Counted from the stretch's first letter, positions 22,733 to 31,200 are shown. The stretch: 48,403 nt of DNA from Candidatus Adlerbacteria bacterium (GCA_903900775.1 CAIUOD010000041.1:1-48403), one strand, 5' to 3'. Made by a program: numbers and translations. Notes: generated from the letters alone by a model not told the origin.

Positions 22733-23641
22733 ATGCTCACGAGGTATAGCCGCGCAGAGGTAACGTGGATTGATTGCGTGACGCCCACGCCGCCGGAGGT
22801 CCGCGCGCTCATGCAAGAGTTCGGCATCGACCCCAGCATTGCCGAAGAGCTCATATTGCCCTCCTATCGCCCCAAGGTTGACCGGCGCGGCGATGTTATT
22901 TATGTCGTGCTCCATTTCCCGCTCCTGCGCACCTCGCACCGGCACCCCGGCCAAGAAATTGATTTCATTATCGGCAGGCGTTTTCTTATCACCACGCGCT
23001 ACGAGTCTATCGACCCGCTCCACTCGTTCGCTAAAGCGTTTGAGGTTGAGTCGGTGTTGGGTAGCCCTGGCGTAAGCCATGGCGGCCATCTGTTTGTGGC
23101 GATGGTGCAGAATCTTTACCGCGCGCTTGGTGAAGAGTGCGATGTGCTTGACCAACGCTTGCGCGAGATCGAAGAACACATCTTCAACGGCGACGAGCGG
23201 CGCATGGTGACCCAACTCTCTCAAGAAGGGCGCATCATTCACGATTTTCGCCAAGCGCTCGGCCCCCACGGCGAAATGCTGGGCTCCTTTGATTCTGCTG
23301 GTGCGAAATACTTCGGCGTCGAATTTTCATACCACGTGCGCCCGCTGCTCGAGAGCTACCGCCGCGTCGAGCGCCGCATAGAGAACCTGCGCGACTCACT
23401 GAATGAGTTGCGCGAAACCAACAACTCACTACTCTCGACCAAACAAAATGAAATTATGAAGACCCTCACCATTGTGGCGTCGGTCATTTTCCCGCTCACG
23501 CTTATCTCGAGCATCTTCGGCATGAATACCAAATATCTGCCCGTCGTGGGGATGCAATATGACTTCTGGGTCGTTATCGGCATTATGGCATTGTTGACCT
23601 GCAGCCTCTTTCTTTATTTCAAAAAGAAAAAGTGGCTGTAA
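22733..23641 (+). CDS. corA: CorA-like Mg2+/Co2+ transporter
   Basis: 302-aa magnesium channel-type transporter. The long cytoplasmic alpha/beta domain and stalk helix end in the pore helix with the GMN selectivity motif (IFGMNTKYLP), followed by a second membrane helix and the basic KKKKWL tail. Works as a pentamer. ATG 22733 is used rather than an in-frame TTG at 22727 because of the -10 position. Confidence 0.92.
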   Translation: MLTRYSRAEVTWIDCVTPTPPEVRALMQEFGIDPSIAEELILPSYRPKVDRRGDVIYVVLHFPLLRTSHRHPGQEIDFIIGRRFLITTRYESIDPLHSFAKAFEVESVLGSPGVSHGGHLFVAMVQNLYRALGEECDVLDQRLREIEEHIFNGDERRMVTQLSQEGRIIHDFRQALGPHGEMLGSFDSAGAKYFGVEFSYHVRPLLESYRRVERRIENLRDSLNELRETNNSLLSTKQNEIMKTLTIVASVIFPLTLISSIFGMNTKYLPVVGMQYDFWVVIGIMALLTCSLFLYFKKKKWL

Positions 23642-23644
23642 GCT

Positions 23645-25102
23645 ATGCGACTCCCTCACTTCTCTCTGGCAAAATCTAAAAAAAAGAAGCTCCCGCCGTT
23701 GAGCTTCCACAACACGCTCTCGGGCAAAGAGGAGGTCTTCGAGCCCATGGGCGACGTGGTCCGGATGTACAACTGCGGGCCGACGGTCTACGACCGCCAA
23801 CATATTGGCAATATGTTCAGCCAGATCTTCGCCAATACCCTGCGCCGCACGCTCGACGTGTGGGGTTTTGACGTCAAGCAAGTTATCAACATTACCGATT
23901 TTGGCCATCTCTCGGGCGACAACGAGGGTGATGCCGACCAAGGCGAGGACAGGATGAGCCGCGGGCTCAAGCGTGAAGGGCTCACCCTAACGCTCCCCAA
24001 CATGCGCGCCATGGCCGAGAAATATGCACAGACTTTTTTTGATGATATTGAACTTTTAGGTGTCGATCTCTCAAAAATAGCCTTTCCTCGCGCGAGCGAC
24101 TACATCCCCGAACAAATCGCGCTTATTAAGACGCTACAAGAAAAAGGCTATGCCTATCTTGCCAACGATGGTGTGTATTTTGATACCGCGAAATTCCCCG
24201 CCTATGGCAAGCTTGGCAATATCAATCTCCAAGGCCTCAAAGGAGGTGCACGTGTCGCCGAGAACAAAGAGAAGCACAGCCCGCACGATTTTATTTTATG
24301 GAAATCCGACAAAGCTCTGGGTTGGGAGAGCCCGTGGGGGCTTGGTTTCCCCGGCTGGCATATCGAATGCACCGCAATCATCTTCACCTTGTTGGGCAAG
24401 CAGATAGACATTCACACCGGCGGCGTCGAACACATCCCGATCCATCACAACAACGAGATCGCCCAAGCCGAAGCGGCGACCGGCAAACCATTTGTGCGCT
24501 ATTGGATGCACAACGAGCACATCACGCTCGAAGGGAAAAAGATTTCGAAGTCGCTCGGCAACACGGTATACCTCCACAATCTCATCGATCGTGGGCTCTC
24601 GCCGCGCGCTTTGCGCTATTGGGCGCTGACCGGCCACTATCGCACGCAGATGAATTTTACCTGGGAGGCTATCGAGGCCGCCGACACGGCGCTCGGCCGC
24701 TTGACGCGTCTCTACCATGAGTTGCCGCCCTCGGGCCTTGCACCGAACGTCGCTTTTTTACAAAAATTTTATATAGCAATCGCGAATGACCTCAATACCG
24801 CCCAGGCGCTCGCACATCTGTGGGACATGCTCAAAGACCCTGCTATCTCGCCCGCCGTCAAGCGCGCCTCGCTTTTTGAGGCTGACAAGATCCTCGGCCT
24901 AGGGCTCGCCGACCCACAGAAGACGATAAAAATGCACGTCGGCGAAGAATTCCCTGCCGAGGTAAGCACACTCTTAAAAGAACGTGAAGAGGCCCGTAAA
25001 AATAAGGATTTTGCGAAGGCCGACGAACTACGCGAGAAGATACAAGGCCTCGGCTACGAGATAAAAGACACGCCAGAGGGGCCGACCCTCACAAAACTCT
25101 AG
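23645..25102 (+). CDS. cysS: Cysteinyl-tRNA synthetase
   Basis: 485-aa class I synthetase that charges tRNA-Cys. HIGH-type motif HIGN (53-56) after the zinc cysteine C44 (MYNCGPTVYD), KISKS motif (EGKKISKSLGN, near 298), and a C-terminal DALR-like helical part. An 18-residue basic N-terminal extension precedes the catalytic core. Starts three bases after corA. Confidence 0.95.
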   Translation: MRLPHFSLAKSKKKKLPPLSFHNTLSGKEEVFEPMGDVVRMYNCGPTVYDRQHIGNMFSQIFANTLRRTLDVWGFDVKQVINITDFGHLSGDNEGDADQGEDRMSRGLKREGLTLTLPNMRAMAEKYAQTFFDDIELLGVDLSKIAFPRASDYIPEQIALIKTLQEKGYAYLANDGVYFDTAKFPAYGKLGNINLQGLKGGARVAENKEKHSPHDFILWKSDKALGWESPWGLGFPGWHIECTAIIFTLLGKQIDIHTGGVEHIPIHHNNEIAQAEAATGKPFVRYWMHNEHITLEGKKISKSLGNTVYLHNLIDRGLSPRALRYWALTGHYRTQMNFTWEAIEAADTALGRLTRLYHELPPSGLAPNVAFLQKFYIAIANDLNTAQALAHLWDMLKDPAISPAVKRASLFEADKILGLGLADPQKTIKMHVGEEFPAEVSTLLKEREEARKNKDFAKADELREKIQGLGYEIKDTPEGPTLTKL

Positions 25103-25157
25103 CTATCCCCATCTAATCCCCACCCTTGTCCAGCTTTTGGCAGAGTGCATTTAGGGG

Positions 25158-25163
25158 TAGCAT
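25158..25163 (+). promoter_or_regulatory. -10 element of dnaB
   Basis: TAGCAT followed by AGAGGC and ATG at 25170; leaderless spacing. Confidence 0.5.
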
Positions 25164-25169
25164 AGAGGC

Positions 25170-26552
25170 ATGGCAAAAAAGGAGCGGGCTCTGCGCCTGC
25201 CACCACAGACCATCGAGACCGAGCAAGCGCTCTTGGGCGCTCTTCTCATTCGACCCGAGGGTATGCTCGAGGTGGTCGACATTCTCTCGCCGGACGCTTT
25301 CTATAGCGAGAAGCATCGTATCATCTATCGCGCGATGTTGGCGCTCTTCGGCAAGAGCGAGCCGGTGGATATTGAGAGTGTCCGCGCAAAACTTTCCGAC
25401 CAAAGCCAGCTCGAGCAAATTGGCGGCATTACCTACTTAGCTGATCTCGCAAGCGAAGTGCCCGCCGCAAGCAATGCGCGCCACTATGCCGAGGGAGTAC
25501 AAAAAAAATACATGCTGCGCTCGCTTATCGATGCGGGCGAATTTGTCGCCGAGCTCGGCTATGACGAGGCGGGCGAAATAGAAGAGACGCTCGACAAAGC
25601 CGAGAAGAAAATCTACGAAGTGACCTCAAGCCCGACGCTTTCTAAATTTGTCGCCCTGCGCGAGACCTTGGGTCTCGCGTGGGAGCATCATTTACAACTG
25701 CAAGAAAATCAGGGGCAAATCCGCGGCGTGCGGACCGGCTTCCCCCATCTCGATAATCTACTCGCAGGTTTACAAAAATCTGATCTCATAATTTTGGCGG
25801 CGCGACCCTCGATGGGTAAAACGGCGCTCGCGCTCGACATCGCGCGGCAGGCGGCCGTCGAGAACGGCACCGTCGTGGGCATCTTCTCGCTCGAAATGTC
25901 GTCCCAACAGTTGGTCGACCGCATGATTGCCGCCGAGGCAAAAGTTAACGCGTGGGACTGGCGCGTCGGGCGTATTAAGGAGAACAGTGAGGATTATGAC
26001 CGCATCCGCGAGGCCTATGATCGACTCTCGCGCGCGCCTATTTTTATCGACGACTCGCCGGGCAACAACATTCTCAAGATGCGCGCCGTGGCGCGGCGAC
26101 TCAAGCGCGAGCATGAGCTTGGGCTCATCGTGGTCGACTACCTCCAGCTCATGATCCCCACCGGCGCGCGCGCCAGCGACAGCTTGGTGCAACAGGTGAC
26201 TGAAATTTCTCGCTCACTCAAAATTCTCGCGCGCGAGCTCGATGTGCCGGTCCTGGCGCTCTCACAGCTCTCCCGCGCTGTGGAGACACGGCGCGGTAAG
26301 CCACGCCTCTCCGACCTGCGCGACTCGGGCTCCATCGAGCAAGATGCCGACGTGGTTATGTTTATCCATCGCGACGACAAAATGAACGAGGATTCTGAAC
26401 GCCCCAACATCGCTGAAATTTTGGTCGAGAAACATCGCAACGGCCCGGTGGGCGCTATCGAGCTATTCTTCGACGACAAACAGACGACTTTCAAGTCGCT
26501 CGAGAAGGCCGACTTTAGCGCGTTTGAATCTGCCGCGCCGGATGATTTTTAA
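25170..26552 (+). CDS. dnaB: Replicative DNA helicase DnaB
   Basis: 460-aa hexameric helicase that unwinds DNA at the replication fork. DnaB-N helical domain (PPQTIETEQALLGALL), then the RecA-like motor: Walker A ARPSMGKTAL, Walker B GLIVVDYLQLM, the ALSQLSRAVE segment and the R-finger region RDSGSIEQDADVVMFIHR. No intein or insertion. Its stop overlaps the recR start (TAATG), so replication and repair genes are coupled. Confidence 0.96.
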   Translation: MAKKERALRLPPQTIETEQALLGALLIRPEGMLEVVDILSPDAFYSEKHRIIYRAMLALFGKSEPVDIESVRAKLSDQSQLEQIGGITYLADLASEVPAASNARHYAEGVQKKYMLRSLIDAGEFVAELGYDEAGEIEETLDKAEKKIYEVTSSPTLSKFVALRETLGLAWEHHLQLQENQGQIRGVRTGFPHLDNLLAGLQKSDLIILAARPSMGKTALALDIARQAAVENGTVVGIFSLEMSSQQLVDRMIAAEAKVNAWDWRVGRIKENSEDYDRIREAYDRLSRAPIFIDDSPGNNILKMRAVARRLKREHELGLIVVDYLQLMIPTGARASDSLVQQVTEISRSLKILARELDVPVLALSQLSRAVETRRGKPRLSDLRDSGSIEQDADVVMFIHRDDKMNEDSERPNIAEILVEKHRNGPVGAIELFFDDKQTTFKSLEKADFSAFESAAPDDF

Positions 26553-27169
26553 TGAATCCTCTCGAGAAACTCACGGCGGCGTTTGAACGATTCCCCGGCA
26601 TCGGGCCGCGCCAAGCGCGCCGCTTTGTTCAACATCTGCTCTCTTCCCCGCCAAGCGCGAGAAATGATTTGGCTCGGTTAATAGAGCGCCTGGGTGCTGA
26701 AGTCAGCCAATGCAAAAAATGCTACCGCTGGTCGACCAAGAGCGACGGACGCGGCGGTTTATGTTCAATCTGCGGCACTACGCGTCGTGAGGCTGGCGTA
26801 CTGTTTGTCGTTGAGAAAGATGCGGATATCGAGACCGTCGAGCATAGCGGATTCCGCGGGCTCTATTTCGTCCTCGGCGGCACGGTGCCTTTGGCCGCCG
26901 AAGAACCCGAACACCATCTTCGATTGCGCGAGCTCTTAGCTCGCGTCGAGCAAGACGGCAGTGAGGGAAAATTGCAGGAAATTATTTTGGGCCTTTCGGC
27001 AACCACCGAAGGCGACCATACGCGAATGCTCCTGCAAGAAAAACTGCTCCCCATCGCGGAGGGTCTTAAATTTAAAATCACCTCGCTCGGCCGCGGCCTC
27101 TCGACCGGCTCTGAATTGGAATACGCCGACCCCGACACTATCCAAAACGCGCTCAACTCGCGGCAATAA
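26552..27169 (+). CDS. recR: Recombination protein RecR
   Basis: 205 aa, usual family length. N-terminal HhH (FPGIGPRQARRF), a four-cysteine zinc finger (CKKCYRW... CSIC), and the TOPRIM domain (LFVVEKDADIETVE). With RecO/RecF it loads RecA at gaps. No recO or recF is seen in the window. Confidence 0.95.
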   Translation: MNPLEKLTAAFERFPGIGPRQARRFVQHLLSSPPSARNDLARLIERLGAEVSQCKKCYRWSTKSDGRGGLCSICGTTRREAGVLFVVEKDADIETVEHSGFRGLYFVLGGTVPLAAEEPEHHLRLRELLARVEQDGSEGKLQEIILGLSATTEGDHTRMLLQEKLLPIAEGLKFKITSLGRGLSTGSELEYADPDTIQNALNSRQ

Positions 27170-27207
27170 GAGTTTTCTGATATCGTAATCGCAGATACGT
27201 AGTAACC

Positions 27208-27219
27208 GGGCTTCGGCCC
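27208..27219 (+). promoter_or_regulatory. Leader hairpin and ribosome site of the 27237 cassette
   Basis: GGGC-TTCG-GCCC, a very stable UUCG tetraloop hairpin in the 5' leader, followed by AAGGAG (27225-27230) seven bases before the ATG. May protect the mRNA 5' end. Confidence 0.4.
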
Positions 27220-27236
27220 TATCAAGGAGACAGCCG

Positions 27237-27851
27237 ATGAATAACGCGGTAAAGAGCCTTGATCGGCTCTTCCGGCTGATGGTGGTAGCCGTGGCCATCA
27301 GCGTGGGCACTTTCTTCGCCATAGGGAGCGGGCTCGTGAGCCAGTTCTTCGCTCCCTCGAAACTCATCGAGGTCCAGCTCTCCGCGATCATGGTCGCCGG
27401 TGTGTTGGGAGGAGTCTGGCTGCTCATCCACCCGGCCAGGAAGAGCCGGCGGGAACCGCTCATTGCCGGCACGATGAGCTACGTCGCGATCGCCTTCATC
27501 GTCCCTCTAGGCACCATCGGCAATATCGTCCCGGCAGGAATGACGCCGGTGTTCGTCTTCCTGCTCCCGGTGATCGCGGCGATACCCATGAGCCAGCATC
27601 TCGGGTTTTTTGGACGACATTTCCCGATGCTCATGATGTTCTTCTTCGCTCCCGCCGCCGCGTCCTGGCTGGTGATATCTGGGTGGGTCGTCGGCATCGC
27701 CGCCTCGATTGCCTATCCGATGCGGCAGTTCGAAGGTGTCGCGATCGACGTCATCGTCCTGTCCATAGGGCTCGCGGTAAGCTACTTCGTCGCGGAGCAT
27801 ATCGCGAACGCCTGCCCACGACAAACCGAGGAGGTTGCCAAGTACGTCTAA
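27237..27851 (+). CDS. Polytopic membrane protein, orphan cassette
   Basis: 204 aa with about six hydrophobic helices (near 14-36, 46-64, 76-97, 103-119, 127-152 and 165-187) and a short hydrophilic tail. No family recognised. Strong AAGGAG ribosome site, UUCG leader hairpin, and a strong terminator make it a self-contained unit inserted between recR and rplU. Confidence 0.7.
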   Translation: MNNAVKSLDRLFRLMVVAVAISVGTFFAIGSGLVSQFFAPSKLIEVQLSAIMVAGVLGGVWLLIHPARKSRREPLIAGTMSYVAIAFIVPLGTIGNIVPAGMTPVFVFLLPVIAAIPMSQHLGFFGRHFPMLMMFFFAPAAASWLVISGWVVGIAASIAYPMRQFEGVAIDVIVLSIGLAVSYFVAEHIANACPRQTEEVAKYV

Positions 27852-27858
27852 ACTAAAT

Positions 27859-27884
27859 CCCCGCCTGGAGCGATCCAGGCGGGG
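27859..27884 (+). terminator. Terminator of the 27237 cassette
   Basis: Perfect 10-bp stem CCCCGCCTGG / CCAGGCGGGG with a 6-base loop, followed by ACGATTATTTTA. It can also serve the convergent rplU gene. Confidence 0.7.
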
Positions 27885-27916
27885 ACGATTATTTTATCGA
27901 GAAGCTTTTTGCGTAG

Positions 27917-28321
27917 TTACGCGAGCTTCGTAATTTTTACTTCGAAAAAGGGCTGGCGGTGGCCGTTCTTTTTAAAATAGTTGGACTTCGCTTTGTATTT
28001 GATGACGATGACTTTTTTGGCACGGCTTATCTTGGTGACCTCGGCCGAAACCTTGGCGCCCGCGATGTAGGGCGTGCCGATGGTCGTGTCCAGCCCGTTG
28101 TCGACGAGGAGCACTTTATCAAAAACAACCGCATCCCCTGCCTTGTATTCGCCCTTGGCAGGCGCAACTTTTTTGAGCTTTTCAATCTTGACCAACGAGC
28201 CCTCGGCAACCATATACTGCTTGCCGCCCGTCTCGATGACGGCGAACTCCTTCGACTCCGTTTTGGGAGCCGGCTTTGCTACTTTTGGGGCTTTTTCTTT
28301 GGTCTTTGCGGTGACTGCCAT
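27917..28321 (-). CDS. rplU: Ribosomal protein bL21
   Basis: 134 aa. The L21 core begins near residue 25 (EFAVIETGGKQYMV) and ends with the HRQPFFEVKITKL segment; GDAVVFDKVLL and KVIVIKYKAKSNYFKKNGHRQ (shortened family signature) are present. A 24-residue Lys/Ala/Pro-rich N-terminal extension is added. rpmA (L27), its usual partner, is not adjacent; a cassette gene and terminator lie downstream instead. Confidence 0.95.
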   Translation of the reverse strand: MAVTAKTKEKAPKVAKPAPKTESKEFAVIETGGKQYMVAEGSLVKIEKLKKVAPAKGEYKAGDAVVFDKVLLVDNGLDTTIGTPYIAGAKVSAEVTKISRAKKVIVIKYKAKSNYFKKNGHRQPFFEVKITKLA

Positions 28322-28330
28322 AACGAAAAC

Positions 28331-28336
28331 ACTATA
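28331..28336 (-). promoter_or_regulatory. -10 element of rplU
   Basis: TATAGT on the minus strand, nine bases before the ATG at 28321; very short leader. Confidence 0.5.
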
Positions 28337-28389
28337 GCGCGCTAAGCCAAAATATGCAATACTGGCGCCGACAACAAGAGGAGGCCAAA

Positions 28390-28551
28390 ATGGCCAACAA
28401 GGTTGCCCCGAAGTACCCGCTCACCGGATGGAGACAGTTCGCCGTCTTGAGCGAAGAGGCGCTCTGCGTGTTGCTGCTCGTCCTCTACTTGTTCGTAACC
28501 GAGGGCGTATACGCACTGCATCAGCGCCTCGCGGGCCGCTCGCAGGCCTGA
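28390..28551 (+). CDS. 53-aa single-pass membrane mini-protein, orphan cassette
   Basis: 53 aa: a basic N-terminus (MANKVAPKYPLTGWRQ), one membrane helix (about 23-38), and a short tail. GAGGAGG five bases before this ATG is the strongest ribosome site in the window and decides the start over the in-frame ATG at 28354. No family recognised. Confidence 0.6.
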   Translation: MANKVAPKYPLTGWRQFAVLSEEALCVLLLVLYLFVTEGVYALHQRLAGRSQA

Positions 28552-28562
28552 ACGCCACCGTA

Positions 28563-28616
28563 CACCGGCTTCCCAGACGCCCATCCAGGGCGAATGGGGA
28601 GACCGGTTAATTTTTT
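28563..28616 (+). terminator. Terminator of the 28390 cassette
   Basis: Outer stem ACCGG / CCGGT enclosing an inner CGCCC / GGGCG hairpin, followed by TTAATTTTTT. It sits tail to tail with rmuC. Confidence 0.6.
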
Positions 28617-29718
28617 AATCCTTCCCTTCTAAAATTGGCCGATCGAGGAGCGGTACATCAATGTTTATGTCGGTCGACGAATCGATCCGCAAAACATCTT
28701 TCTCAATCTTACCGAGCTCTTTGGTGCCCGCATTAAAGTGGTTCACCGTGGTCGAGAGCGAGGTCCCGAGCTTTTTATAAAAGTCCTGATAAGCATTGAT
28801 GTGCCGGCCGAGCGCCTCGACATTTTTGGCGATATCTTTAGCCTGCTCTTCAATTTTAAATGCTTTAAAGCCATAGAGCACCGATTGGAGATACGCGGCA
28901 AAAGTAGTTGGCGAGACGATGATCACCTTCTTTTCGTTATAGGCATAGTCAATCAAATTGCGCGTATTCACCTTAACCGAGCCAATCTCGTTGACGAGCA
29001 GATCGTAGTAAATCCCTTCGGCTGGGATATACATAAAAGCGAACGGCAACGTGCCATCCTTTGGCCGCACATATTTAGCAGTCTCGTCGATGCGCAACTT
29101 GAGATCATTTTTGAAGAGCTTCTCAAGCTCATCGCGGCGCCCTTCGTCGCTTTCGTTCAGTACACGGTTGTAGTTATCGAGGCTGAACTTCGCGTCAATC
29201 GGGATAATCCCCTCTTTGGTAACAATGGCAGCGTCCACTGTCTCGCCGCCGGGGAATTCGTACTGCATTTTGTAGGTGCCCGGCGGCAAAACATTGCTTA
29301 GAATAAGCTCAAGCGAGCGTTCGCCGAGATTGCCGCGCTGTTTTTGGTGCTTCAAAACTTTCTCCAGATTTTGGAGCTGTTCGGCTAAAGTGAAAACCTG
29401 CTTGGTAGATTCTTTTGTTTCAGCAACTCCTTTGGTCACTTCTAAGAGCTGATCGGAGACGCGCGCGGTGATGTCGCTCATGAGCCGCTGGGATTGATCG
29501 AACTGCGTCTTCATCGAGTCGAACATGCGTGTATTCCCCTCGCTCAATTTACTGTCCATAGAGCGGGTCAAGTCTTGGACTGCTTGCTGGATTAAAATAA
29601 GCCCTTGCGTGTCAGGGGCGGGTTCTTCGGGCCGGGCGCCAATGCGCTTCCACACTACGAAGAGCATTCCCGCATTGCCCAGAATGAGCACCACAAAAAT
29701 GATAACCAACCAGTCCAT
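28615..29718 (-). CDS. rmuC: DNA recombination protein RmuC
   Basis: 367 aa. N-terminal membrane anchor (3-24), a coiled-coil region (about 40-125), and the RmuC nuclease-like core (GNLGERSLELIL, then IPIDAKFSLDNY, then VRPKDGTLPFAFMYIPAEG). RmuC limits inversions and other rearrangements between repeats and is proposed to be a PD-(D/E)xK-type nuclease; D-AK of IPIDAKF fits that motif. Confidence 0.93.
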   Translation of the reverse strand: MDWLVIIFVVLILGNAGMLFVVWKRIGARPEEPAPDTQGLILIQQAVQDLTRSMDSKLSEGNTRMFDSMKTQFDQSQRLMSDITARVSDQLLEVTKGVAETKESTKQVFTLAEQLQNLEKVLKHQKQRGNLGERSLELILSNVLPPGTYKMQYEFPGGETVDAAIVTKEGIIPIDAKFSLDNYNRVLNESDEGRRDELEKLFKNDLKLRIDETAKYVRPKDGTLPFAFMYIPAEGIYYDLLVNEIGSVKVNTRNLIDYAYNEKKVIIVSPTTFAAYLQSVLYGFKAFKIEEQAKDIAKNVEALGRHINAYQDFYKKLGTSLSTTVNHFNAGTKELGKIEKDVLRIDSSTDINIDVPLLDRPILEGKD

Positions 29719-29724
29719 GTCGGT

Positions 29725-29730
29725 AGTTTA
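29725..29730 (-). promoter_or_regulatory. -10 element of rmuC
   Basis: TAAACT on the minus strand, six bases before the ATG at 29718. It lies 20 bp from the yqeY -10 on the other strand, so the two genes share a 43-bp divergent promoter region. Confidence 0.55.
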
Positions 29731-29749
29731 CCACGCGCCGCCGCTTTGC

Positions 29750-29755
29750 TAGACT
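29750..29755 (+). promoter_or_regulatory. -10 element of yqeY
   Basis: TAGACT followed by ATCGGT and ATG at 29762. Confidence 0.55.
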
Positions 29756-29761
29756 ATCGGT

Positions 29762-30214
29762 ATGACCCATCTAGAACTTAAAGAAGCCGTCACGCAGGCG
29801 ATGAAAAACCGCGAAGCATTGCGTCTCTCGGTCTTGCGTGGCCTCATGAGCGCCGCCACCAACGAGCTCGTTGCCCATGGCAAAAAGCCGACCGACGAAT
29901 TATCCGAAGAAGATCTATTGACGCTTGTGAGCCGCGCGCGTAAACAGCGCCTCGACTCTATCGAACAGTTTGAGAAAGGCGGCCGCCAAGATTTGGCCGA
30001 TAAAGAAAAAGCGGAGCTCGTTATTATCGAGGCAATGTTGCCCCGGCAGTTGAGCGAGGCCGAGATACAGACGGCCACGAAGGCGAAGGCTGCCGAGCTC
30101 GGTATCACCGATGCCACAAAAAAGAACCAGCTCATGGGTGCGTTGATGAAAGATCTCAAAGGTCGTGCCGATGGCAACCTCGTCAAAGCCGCCGTAGAGG
30201 CGCTTTTTAATTAA
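29762..30214 (+). CDS. yqeY: GatB/YqeY domain protein
   Basis: 150 aa, full-length YqeY. Helical N-part (LRLSVLRGLMSAATNELVAHGK) and the GatB-YqeY tail domain (EAEIQTATKAKAAELG, MGALMKDLKGRADGNLVKAAVEALF). The tail domain helps tRNA recognition in the GatCAB amidotransferase; as a stand-alone protein its role is unclear, possibly tRNA-linked. It lies just upstream of tRNA-Glu, a GatCAB-related tRNA, on the same strand. Confidence 0.92.
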   Translation: MTHLELKEAVTQAMKNREALRLSVLRGLMSAATNELVAHGKKPTDELSEEDLLTLVSRARKQRLDSIEQFEKGGRQDLADKEKAELVIIEAMLPRQLSEAEIQTATKAKAAELGITDATKKNQLMGALMKDLKGRADGNLVKAAVEALFN

Positions 30215-30272
30215 GCGCTTTTCTGTTACGATGTTTCTGTTTGCAGTGAGCTGTTTAGTGTTCGTTCTCTTC

Positions 30273-30344
30273 GGCCCTATCGTCTAATGGTTAGGACAGC
30301 GCCCTCTCACGGCGTAAATTGGGGTTCGACTCCCCATAGGGTCA
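30273..30344 (+). tRNA. tRNA-Glu (anticodon CTC)
   Basis: Acceptor GGCCCTA (30273-30279) pairs with TAGGGTC (30337-30343) with one G-T pair; discriminator A. D arm GTCTAATGGTTAGGAC, anticodon loop CTCTCAC gives CTC, T loop TTCGACT. CCA is not encoded. Confidence 0.95.
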
Positions 30345-30360
30345 CAAAAACGGTTTTAAA

Positions 30361-30384
30361 GAAAGGCGCCTTGAGGCGCGTTTC
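30361..30384 (+). terminator. Terminator downstream of tRNA-Glu
   Basis: Stem GAAAGGCGCC / GGCGCGTTTC with one mismatch and a TTGA loop, followed by TTCGTTTTTG. Confidence 0.7.
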
Positions 30385-30409
30385 TTCGTTTTTGTGAAGC
30401 CGGAGCGAT

Positions 30410-30490
30410 GTTTTGCAATTGCAAAACCCTGCCCGCCGGCAGGCAGGCGCGAGGCGGGGTCGGCGACCAAACTTTGCGACGGCAAAGTTT
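30410..30490. repeat. Three consecutive inverted repeats after tRNA-Glu
   Basis: An 18-bp perfect palindrome GTTTTGCAATTGCAAAAC (30410-30427), then CCTGCC / GGCAGG (30428-30443), then AAACTTTGC / GCAAAGTTT (30469-30490). The middle one belongs to the palindrome family also found in typA. No gene is visible in the 217 bases between the tRNA and 30562. Confidence 0.65.
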
Positions 30491-30549
30491 GAGTTGTAGA
30501 CCACAAAATCAACGTCGTTTATAGCACCAAAACAAGACACTGGACCAGT

Positions 30550-30555
30550 TATAAT
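30550..30555 (+). promoter_or_regulatory. -10 element of the DUF2784-like gene
   Basis: Consensus TATAAT followed by GGGTTA and ATG at 30562; the clearest leaderless-type start in the window. Confidence 0.65.
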
Positions 30556-30561
30556 GGGTTA

Positions 30562-30912
30562 ATGAAAAAGGTTTATCAATGGACCGCGAACAGCATACTT
30601 GCTCTACACGTCTTTCTTGGAATCTTCTTTCTCGTCGGCTGGATGTTTAGGAGTATTCAACCTTTGTATCTAACGATTTTAATCGCGTGGCCACTTTCTT
30701 GGATATTTTTGGGATACTGCCCTCTGACTAAATGGGAGTTATTGTTACGTAAAAAATATAATTCTGCCATTAACACAAACGCCGAAGCCATTCAATACAA
30801 TATGCAAAAATACTTGGGAGTGCACCTGCCGTCGCGCCCCATTTACATCTGGGGAATAACAATCTTTTTTATTTTATTAACTTTATCGATCGCTCCTGAC
30901 TTTCTCCAATAG
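30562..30912 (+). CDS. DUF2784-like membrane protein
   Basis: 116 aa with three hydrophobic helices (about 10-29, 36-51 and 97-112) and the CPLTKWE motif (53-59) characteristic of DUF2784 proteins. Function unknown. AT-rich compared with the flanking core genes, suggesting acquisition. Confidence 0.7.
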   Translation: MKKVYQWTANSILALHVFLGIFFLVGWMFRSIQPLYLTILIAWPLSWIFLGYCPLTKWELLLRKKYNSAINTNAEAIQYNMQKYLGVHLPSRPIYIWGITIFFILLTLSIAPDFLQ

Positions 30913-30942
30913 TCGCCCAAATTCTCACCACAAAATAAAAAA

Positions 30943-31164
30943 TTACTCCCGCGTATACGAGTACGCTTCTTCCTCAACTTCTTCGTGTGTCTTTGTATGT
31001 CTGCTCTGCAACATCTCCTCCTCTAATTCTTCGGAAGTTTCTGCCGCTACGGTGGCATGCTCCTCCTCTTCTATGTCGGTCGAGCTAGGGAACAACAAAT
31101 ACAAAACGCCTAAAAGGATGGCAAAAAAGCCCCCGAGCAAAATTATTATTTCATGCAAAGGCAT
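30943..31164 (-). CDS. Small membrane protein with acidic tail
   Basis: 73 aa: one membrane helix (about 5-26) followed by a strongly acidic, Glu-rich tail likely helical (DIEEEEH, SEELEEEML, EEVEEEAYSYTRE). ATG 31164 chosen because the helix begins right after it; longer in-frame versions extend upstream of the promoter repeats. Function unknown. It lies downstream of murF on the same strand. Confidence 0.6.
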   Translation of the reverse strand: MPLHEIIILLGGFFAILLGVLYLLFPSSTDIEEEEHATVAAETSEELEEEMLQSRHTKTHEEVEEEAYSYTRE

Positions 31165-31200
31165 AGCGTTTGGGTGACAATCACTAATGAACGTACGCCT

